From Bretschneidera sinensis (lineage: Eukaryota; Streptophyta; Magnoliopsida; Brassicales; Akaniaceae), in the NCBI GenBank assembly GCA_023935145.1, contig CM043705.1, forward strand, positions 58,126,084 through 58,190,083: a stretch of 64,000 nt of DNA. The letters run 5' to 3'. A model generated the notes under the pieces. The model made no database searches, had not been told where the DNA came from, and saw only the letters and a program-made list of their open reading frames with translations. Numbering within the stretch: position 1 is the stretch's first letter; every line of letters begins with the position of its first letter. Positions 56,320 through 64,000 of the stretch are shown here, piece by piece. The position numbers were made by a program, and so were the translations under genes.

Positions 56320-59300
56320 AAAATAATTAGTATAGGCTATAAACCTTTTGAGCTTGATGATAAATTATTTGTAAATTGTTAAAAATTTATATTGTTCCCT
56401 CTAGGTTCATTTGCATTGAACAGTTTTTCAAATTTTATTTTTTATATATTTATTACTTTAGCGCGGTAAAGTTATTCAAAGCTGAAATCTAATACCCTTT
56501 TCCTATTACCATAATTTTCATTTACTATAAATGTGTAGTACAACACCATACAACAAGGGAAAACAGGTGATATCATGTGCTTGGCATTAAATTAATATAA
56601 TATCCGTATGTGTAAAGTAAAGATAAAAAAATACTTTAATAAATATGATATAGTGTTAAAATAATATATAAATATTTTTAAATGTGAAAAGTTAATTTAT
56701 AAAAAAAATTTCAGGGACATGGATGTCCAAGGGAAGAAAAACGTAAGAAATTTTTTTTAAAAAAAAAAAAGGTAAGGTGCCAAATTAAGAAGGGAGACTT
56801 GCATGTCTACCACATTGCAAAAACGTGGAGGAGGCTGAAATTGGGCTGTTGAAGATTTTTACCAACTTTTACACATATATAATTATACTTAACGTAAATA
56901 TATATATACTTACCAAGTTTTTTTTTAATTTTTTTAATTATCTTATTTCTTTAAACACTTGGGGATCGAAATAAAAGCTAAAAGAGTAAAATTTTAAAGG
57001 AGTTTACTGCAGAATTTCATAGAGAATCACGAGAAGCTATCCGAAAAACATAAGATAATAATGTAATGTTTATTTTTGAATTTTTAGCATACATGAAATT
57101 TCCTGGAAATCAAAGTGAAATTTTCAAAGGGTGTAGTTTATGAAGAATTGAAGAATAAATTAGAAATTTAATATAAATATAATATCAAGTGTTGATGGTC
57201 ATCAACTGAGGGAAATTTCGGAGAGGAACAGGAAATGCAAGGAGGTGATCCACGGGTAACTCTAAGTGCTACGTGGTGAGTTAGATTTACTTTAAGTTAT
57301 CTAAATAAAAAATAAAATATCTAGTGATAATATTAAAATAAATTATTAGCTTATGCTTTGTTGGTAGATGAAAAATTGATTGATAGGTATGACAGAAATT
57401 TTGAATATGTGGAAAATTATTTCGTGAGAAATAATATTTTGGAATAATAAATTGATTTAATAATAAAAGCAATAAGTGAAATTCTTGATGAGCTATGGTT
57501 AATGTTTTGATACGAATTATGAAGAGATGAAATTTAGTGGATCTTGACAAGCTTTGATGTAATTTGGGATGAAATTTGGTAGATCTTGACAAATTTTAAT
57601 GGATGATTTGATGTGATTTGGGATAAGAGGAATTTAGTCGAAATTTTTTTATATAATTTGAGAAAAATTAGGATAGCCAAATTAAATATTTATATTCATG
57701 TTTGTTTTTTTTTTTTTATGTTATTGTTCAGATGCATATTTCATATCATTGTTCATATGTATATGCATTAAATGAAAAGAAAAGAACCGGGAAGGCAGCT
57801 GGTCTAATTAGAAAACCATGACAACCAATATGTGCTGAAAATAAAAGAGACACCGTGACAGCCGGGATAAGCTGTAAAGAAAAGAATCAAGAAGGTAGTC
57901 AGTCTAAATGAGAATGAAAAAATCGGGAAGACAATCGTTCTAAGATTAAAACATGTCGACATGTGGGAAGACTTTTCCATAATAATAATTCATGCATTGC
58001 ATCCATTTAATTATTGCTTGCATTATTGAAATACTGATGTGTGGTGTGTTATTAAGAATTTATTTATAGACGGATGAGTCTCACAGAGAGACAGTTATGA
58101 TGATAAAAACCATCAAAATGATAGATTTTATGATGTGAACTTCATTGCGAGGTAATTATGAGATAAATGATGGTCTTGAGGCGAACCAATAAATAAGAAG
58201 AAGATATTGATAGAGAATGAGACTTATGATATTTGTAGTGATAGTAGAATACTATTATCAAGTTATGTAAAACATAATTGTTTTAATATTGAAAGACTAT
58301 TTATACAGATTGAGTACTTCTAGTAAATTTAATTCATTGAGCTTGTGAAGCTCACCCCTCACTGTACAATGATTTTAGGTAGCAGACATGACAAATAATT
58401 TGGTGAGTTGAGATTCAGACAAAATCATTTTCTGTAAGCCATGTACGTGTCAACTTCCTCAGACTAGTGAGAAAATAAAATAAAAAATTTATTTGTAAAC
58501 ATTCATGCATTTTACGTTATATATTATATTTAAGTTAATATCAGATTGATTATCTCCCCTGAGGGTTGAGGATTGGTGCAAAAAAAGTTATATTTGTATT
58601 ATTTTTATTATTACATATATGTGTCGAGTTAGGATTTTCAAAATGTGATGATACCGTCTCAAAGGTGACCAACCCGTAATGGATCGTTACAATTAAGCAG
58701 GTGACAGAGAAGTGCATTGAGTGTGATACTAAGATTTGCATTGAATGGTTGGATCTTATTAATTAAGAGAGGAGAACATCCTTCTCCTGCCAGCCACTAC
58801 ACACTTTTTTGGTTCTGATTTTGTTTTTTATTTTTATGAAATACACAAGATATATTTCAAGGGTATTATTTCCTTTCCTATTTACCTATAAAAAAATGAT
58901 TACAACAAAGCAATAAGTATAGGCCTTAGCCTTTGTGAGATTGACATATAAAAAGATTTCCTTGTCAAAATATATAAAAAGAAAGTGTAAAAATTACCAG
59001 TAAGCCTTCTTTCAATGCAAGTTGTTTAGCAGTTTCAATAGTTTCTTCACTTGATATCTACGAAGGCATAGTCATTATGATTTTGGATTAGCTATCAAGG
59101 ATTAACTCTCAGGTATTATGGACAATAGAGAAAACAATAATTATGTGTAGTTAAAACCCCACAGTAGATGCACCAATACAGAAAGGGCTTCAAGCAAGCA
59201 CCATTTTCAAAATCAAATTATCCAAATTCAAACACACAAAAGAAACCCACTGAAGCTAAAGCACTAAACCGAGTCATTTCGCTTAAAAGGCATCCAAAAA

Positions 59301-59334
59301 ACCCTTTAAATTTCCTCATCTCTATCCTTCCAGC
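56320..59334. repeat. Tandem duplication, unit 1 (holds a solo LTR)
   Basis: 56320-56595 matches 59448-59715 and 58692-59334 matches 59709-60338. Landmarks are TCATTTGCATTGAACAG, CGGTAAAGTTATTCAAAGC, GCATTGAATGGTTGGATCT, CACTTTTTTGGT and CCGAGTCATT. Without the inserted LTR the unit is about 0.9 kb. No coding frame is evident. Confidence 0.85.
56596..58691 (+). repeat. Solo LTR of a Tekay-type element
   Basis: This 2096-bp LTR begins TATAATATCC and ends GGATCGTTACA, flanked by perfect ATTAA duplications (56591-56595 and 58692-58696). It aligns with the LTRs of the element at 6953-27466: a hairpin near the start, an AAGTGCTACGTGGTGAGTTA segment (57266), a short 35-bp array (about 57778-57945, 4-5 units) and TTGAGCTTGTGAAGCTCA (58338). 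No internal region remains, so LTR-LTR recombination probably removed it. The empty site is preserved in unit 2 at about 59715. Confidence 0.88.
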
Positions 59335-59447
59335 TCAAAACAAAAAAAAAAGGACATTAGGAAAGAAAAGAAAAGAAAATGACCAAAATAATGTAAATAA
59401 TAGTATTACAACCCCACATAACATGATAATTTTTTTTTTTTTTTATA

Positions 59448-60338
59448 AAAAAAATAATTAGGATAGACCTTAGACATTGTGAGCATAACTCAATTGTAAA
59501 TTGTTCAAAATTTATATTGTTCCCTCTGGGTTCATTTGCATTGAACAGTTTTTCAGATTTTCTTTTTTATGTATTTTATTATTGTAGCACGGTAAAGTTA
59601 TTCAAAGCTGAAATCTAATACCTTGTCCCATTACCATAATTTTCATTTACTATAAATGTACAATACAACACCATACGATAAGGAAAAATAGGTGATATCA
59701 TGTGGCTTGGCATTTAATTAAGCAGATGGCAGAGGAGTGCATTAAATGTGATACTAAAATTTGCATTGAATGGTTGGATCTCATTAATTAAGATTGAAGA
59801 ACACCTTTCCCCTGCCAGCCACTAAACACTTTTTTGGTGCTGATTTTGTTTCTTATTTTATGAAATACACAAGATATATTTCAAGGGTATTATTTCCTTT
59901 CCTATTTACATTTAAAAAATATGATTACAACAAAGCAATGAGTATAGGCCTTAGCCCTTATGAGATTGATATATAAAAAGATTTTCTTGTCAAAATATAT
60001 ATAAAGAGGTGTAAAAATAACCAGTAAGCCTTCTTTCAATGCAAGCTACTTAGCAGTTTCAATAGCTTCTTCACTTGATATCTGCAAAGCCTTCTTTCAA
60101 AGATCAGCTCTTAGGCATTAGGGACAATGGAGAAGGCAATAACTACATGTAGTGAAAACCCCACAGTAGATGAACCAGTACAGAAAGTGCTTCAAGAAAG
60201 CACCATTTTCAACATCAAATGATCCAAATACAAATACACAAAAAGAAATCCACTGAATCGAAGGACTAAACCGAGTCATTCCTAAAAAAAGGCATCCAAA
60301 AAACCCTTTAAATTTCCTCATCGCTATCTCTCCAGCTC
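59448..60338. repeat. Tandem duplication, unit 2
   Basis: The second copy of the 0.9-kb unit, same orientation, about 110 bp after unit 1. It lacks the LTR and shows the uninterrupted target GGCATTTAATTAAGCAG. Short frames on either strand are not convincing genes. Confidence 0.85.
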
Positions 60339-61689
60339 CAATATTCATTGAGAGATTACACATGCTAACCATTATGAGTCATGGAGAGTTTGTAGGATAC
60401 AATCAGGGAATCAATCAAGAGGTCCCTTTTGTATCTTTAACTGAAAACCATAAATTTAAGCTAAGTATGAATAAGTTTTAGATAGATTACTTGCTAAAGC
60501 TATCCAAGGCCACCACATTAGCCCTTTTAACCATCTCAAGCTAGAAAAGGAAAAGAGACATTTATACAAGAGTTGTTAGGCATAATTATCATAACCAAGC
60601 ATTCACAATTGGTCCAAGATTGAAAGAAAAAGAAGTAGACATGTATGATTGATATTAGCATTGATAAAAAGAAAGTAGACATGTATGATTGAAGTTAAAA
60701 CATTCTTTGATTATAATAAAAGCTTATGTGATTAACTAAGATAATAAGAACCCTTTAATGATATTGCTAAAGATTAACTTTTTGTATCAAATTTAGTTAT
60801 GAAAGTTTGTTGATAAGCTTTTATAGCACTACTTAACTTTCAAAAATGGTTATTGGGTCACCTTTACTCTATTTTGTTGATAAGTTTATAACTTTAGAGA
60901 TTTGGTTAAAGATGTGATCATTAGACTCATGTTCCTAAGCTAATACATTTCATATGCCAGGAAGCTTAGTCTTAATTTCTTAGTGGTAGGTGTGAGAAAC
61001 AGAATCAGCCAATATGAGTCTTTAGCCACTGCACCATATTCATTGATTTCCTAAGAAAATTATCAAAGATTAGAAGGAGAAGAAAAGGCAATGAGAGAGA
61101 ATGTTTCGTTTCTAATGAAGGTTTTAACAAAGGGAGATGACTATTAATAAACATTCATTGCAATTGGAGAATTAATAACATGATAAATAATAGTATACCT
61201 CAACGCCACATAACATGATAATGTAAATAACAGTATCACAACCCCACATAACATGATAAAAAATAGAATAAAACATTCTAAAAGTAGAAATTACATATGT
61301 TAACTGTAAATGTGAAAGTTCTAATTTAAGCATACCTCAACGCCTTAATGGTTGAATCCTAATTGAATTGATTATGATGATCAACGAAAACCTTGGGTGG
61401 ATGAAATCCCTAGATAACCCACTACAGATCAAGACCTAACCCACAATCTCTCAAATTACAACAAACCGTGAGAAAAGGGAGGAGTTGTAGCTGTATTCAA
61501 AGAAAAAGAAAGTAAGAATGAATAAGAGATTAGAGAAAGAGAGAAAGATGAGAGATTTCAGAGAAAGAACGTGAGAGAGAGAAAACCTGGTGCTCCAGAA
61601 TGTTCGATCAATTGCAATCTAAAGAAAGAGTGCGGACATGATAATTAGAAGGGATAGGGTACATTTCAGGGGAAATTTTGGGGGGACTT
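60339..61689. other. AT-rich intergenic or CACTA interior, nothing recognised
   Basis: I see no domain. A near-repeat at 60640-60690 (AAAGTAGACATGTATGATTGA twice) and an ACCCCACATAACATGATAA phrase at about 59411 and 61240 hint at further small duplications. The purine-rich GAGAGAAAG stretch (61520-61590) is low complexity. It may be the interior of the CACTA element ending at 61986. Confidence 0.45.
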
Positions 61690-61986
61690 AGTATAAGAAT
61701 ATTTGACAGATTTTTGGCGAGTGGTTTGAGAGATACCTTGTTGAAAGTGAGCTTTGGTGAGGAAATTTTTAGTCCTCAACAAAATAGTGAGCATTGGTGA
61801 GGAAATTTTTTAGTCCTCACTAAAACGTACGTTTTTACCAGGATTTTAATTAGTCCTTTTCATAAGTCGACCCGCAAATATCTTAGGTGAGGACACCATT
61901 TTGTCCTCGCCTTATACTTTTCTTTGGCAAGGAAATATTTGGTCCTCACCAAAATTCCTTTGTTGAAACTCTAATTTCTTGTAGTG
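61690..61986. mobile_element. CACTA element right terminus with subterminal repeats
   Basis: TTTCTTGTAGTG (61975-61986) is the CACTA-type end, identical to that at 54220. Inside it lie four palindromic subterminal repeats of the form GTGAGGAAATTTTTAGTCC with inverted GTGAGGA/TCCTCAC arms, near 61752, 61796, 61884 and 61925. These are the transposase-binding type repeats of the superfamily. The matching left end CACTACAAGAAA is not seen in the window. Confidence 0.8.
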
Positions 61987-63081
61987 CAACTTTGGAAGAG
62001 GAGAGATGTGACTAAAGTTATGATTCCTATTGACCGAAGTGAAATTGTATAGTTTCCGAAACTCCTAGTTCTCCATTGAGAGGAATTGTTAACTATAGTC
62101 AACTCTTGAAGAGGAGCAATACGGCTGAAGTCTTAATTTCTTCTAGTCAGAGTGGAACCGTATAGCTTCGGAAGCGTCTAGTTCTACATCGGTAGGAATT
62201 GTTAATTGTAGTTAACTCTTGAAGATGAGTGATGCGACTGAAGTTATAATTTCTTTAAATAGAAGTGGAACTATATGGCTTTGGAAGCGCTTAGTTCCAT
62301 GTCAAGAGGAATTTTTTTACTGTAGTCAACACCACAAAAGAGCGATATGACTGAAGTCATAATTCCTTTTTACTGGATTGGTATTGTATGGCTTCGAAAG
62401 CACCTAATTTCACATCGAGAAGAATTTTTCACTGTAGTCAGTTCCTAAAGATGAGAGAGTCTGTGTTTTTAACTAGTTTTGATTTGATTGGGCATAGATG
62501 GATCTTTGCAGCTTCGTGGGCTTTGAACTTTATGTGAGCTGAACTTTGTGTATGTCTTCTTCTTTAGAATTAGGCTTGTTTAGCCCACCAGAAAGGTTCA
62601 ATTGATGTTCTTGAATCCATGCGTTTGTGATGGGACGTTTCGTTCTCTGAGGTGCCTCCATGAACTATTACATTTAATGATTGAGTAAACACTTCAACTG
62701 TTTGAAGCAGATTTTTGTCAGCATGAGAGGCGCATTAACCATGCGTCATAGTAATAGTTCACTTGGCATAGGCTGTTTGAGGGATCCCTTGCTTCTTACC
62801 CTTTTATTCTTTCTTTCTTTTTGGTTTTTTTCCATCTTTAAAAGCGTGAAGTCTCTTGTACTCTTTAGAGTTCTATGAGAGCCTTCTTCTTCTTTTCAAG
62901 TTTTCTCAGGCTTCTAGATCTCTCATTTCTTGTTTTGGTAAGATTTTTTTTCTTATCACTTCTTTTAGTGCTATCACACTATGTCTACTTCTAAGCTAGT
63001 AGGTCTGAAAGGAGAGAGAGTGGCCTTAAGAGTGGGAAAATGGTAGTTCCTGCTTGCTAGGTTTTTCAAGCTGGGGAAATA
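61987..63081 (+). repeat. Repeat R1, copy C
   Basis: It starts inside the 113-bp array directly after the CACTA end (about four units to 62450; dyads near 62088, 62200, 62316 and 62425). It then follows 35250-35870, with GGGCATAGATGGAT, ATTGAGTAAACACTTCAACT and the gag-like ATG at 62981. It stops at AGCTGGGGAAATA where an Athila-like LTR is inserted. Copy A continues at that point with CCTAGTTGG. Confidence 0.75.
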
Positions 63082-63267
63082 TGATAGGTGCTTAAATATT
63101 CATATTTAAGCCCCCTTATTTACATTTGTTAAGTCCTTAGTTATGTTAATTTAGTCCATTTTACTTCATTTCTGTGTTTCACATGTTTTTATAGGGTCTT
63201 GGATAAAAAGAAACATTTTTGGCACCTAAAGGAAGAAATCTGGAAATGCTGGAGCAGTTACTGCCAA

Positions 63268-63390
63268 AAGTGCGATCGAGCGCACTATTGGGTGCGATCG
63301 AGCATATAAGCGCTCATGCGCACACAAGAAGGATCGAACGCAGCCTTGCGATCGAGCGCAAAACGCATGCGATCGAGTGCACATGTACGG
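63268..63390. repeat. GCGATCGAGCGCA motif cluster
   Basis: About six motif copies lie in 120 bp, several exact at CGATCGAGCGCA, with divergent ones (AGCGCTCATGCGCAC, GATCGAACGCAG). It is the same motif as in the other Athila-like LTRs, here in better-preserved form. Confidence 0.9.
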
Positions 63391-63703
63391 ATGTGAACAA
63401 TAAAATGGCAGAACCAGTTTTGGAAATAGAGGAGGTTTTACGTTTTAGGAAGTTTAGGGTTTCCTAAGTCTTCTAGGGTTATTCAACCCCTATAAATACA
63501 CTTGTAAACACACACGAAGGACATGGCTTCTTTTATCTTTTGCTTAGCTTGGAGTTGTAAGCTTTGGAGAGGATTGACAACCCGTCTCCACAGTATTCTT
63601 CGGGTTTTATAGTTTATGTTTAGTTTATGCTATGATGTTTATCTTAGACAGCATGTGTAACTAACTCTTTATAGGGCTCGATTAAAGCCCTAGATATGCT
63701 TTC

Positions 63704-63705
<2 letters not shown>

Positions 63706-63756
<51 letters not shown>
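63706..63756. repeat. (TA)n microsatellite in LTR
   Basis: An uninterrupted TA run of about 51 bp lies in the LTR. The LTR at 21945-23224 has no such run at the equivalent place, so it expanded in this copy. Confidence 0.95.
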
Positions 63757-63759
<3 letters not shown>

Positions 63760-64000
63760 TCATTGATTATCTTTGCAATAGCCTTGATTATGATGCTTAA
63801 CTTGATTAATGCCTATGTTTATTTACATTCCTCATATGTGTATGTCCGATTAATATGTGCATGTGGTATGGATTAGTTAGTTAGACCAATTTCGATGACC
63901 GAGTCCTGGGCCTAACAATAGTAACAAAAGATATCCATATCGGATTCTTAGATTAATCAACATGGGAAACCGGGAGTAGATACCATGCCCTAGGTCTCAT

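Larger units (their letters stand above)
63082..64000 (+). repeat. Athila-like LTR, plus orientation, cut by the window end
   Basis: It starts TGATAGGTGCTTAAATATTC, the reverse complement of the end of the LTR at 21945-23224. Frames and motifs agree: GCGATCGAGCGCA copies at 63270-63390, a TAGATACCATGCCC copy at 63976, and GACCGAGTCCTGGG. The remaining 350 bp or so and any internal region lie beyond the window. Confidence 0.88.

Overview
This window is plant nuclear DNA, very probably from a eudicot with an AT-rich, repeat-filled genome. Every coding stretch I can recognise belongs to a transposable element. I see no intact host gene, rRNA, tRNA or CRISPR array. Nearly all element ORFs carry stops, frameshifts or deletions, so this is a retrotransposon graveyard with several insertion generations. 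All calls are by eye; no alignment or search was run.

Layout. 1-6952: AT-rich DNA made largely of a duplicated non-coding repeat (R2) and one scrap of a second repeat (R1). 6953-27466: a Tekay-type Ty3/gypsy chromovirus on the plus strand (tRNA-Met PBS, gag, PR-RT-RNase H-integrase-chromodomain remains). Its RNase H is split by a minus-strand Athila-like element (11868-23551, target duplication CTACC). One LTR of that element is split again by a gag-only Athila-like element (16966-23224, target GATTC/GATAC). 27467-43100: repeat R1 copy A, which looks like the promoter/LTR and gag start of an unclassified retroelement. It is cut by Copia element 1 (29397-35049, minus) and Copia element 2 (36318-42184, plus, perfect TGAAG duplication). 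43700-46051: third R2 copy running into R1 copy B. 46052-53332: rearranged Athila-like pieces, including an inverted 3' non-coding block, a transposon-associated ORF with four nonsense codons, and gag-protease plus one LTR. 53333-54231: 5' end of a CACTA transposase gene with its terminal repeat. 54364-55538: Copia-like solo LTR. 56320-60338: tandem duplication whose first copy holds a solo Tekay LTR with ATTAA target duplication. 61690-61986: right end of a CACTA element. 61987-63081: R1 copy C. 63082-64000: plus-strand Athila-like LTR running off the window.

The most interesting signals are non-coding. (1) The Athila-like elements share a structured 3' non-coding module (hairpins, a duplicated block, repeated G-tracts) although their LTRs and coding parts differ. 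(2) LTRs of several unrelated families carry short GC-rich palindromic motif clusters, and LTR pairs of one element differ by deletions exactly between motif copies. (3) R1 carries a ~113-bp tandem array in which many units hold inverted W-box-like cores, suggesting a stress-responsive promoter. (4) Copia element 1 has four large internal deletions that all keep one reading frame.

Relative order of events follows from nesting: R2/R1 first, then the Tekay element, then Athila-like element 1, then the gag-only element. Both Copia insertions postdate R1 copy A.
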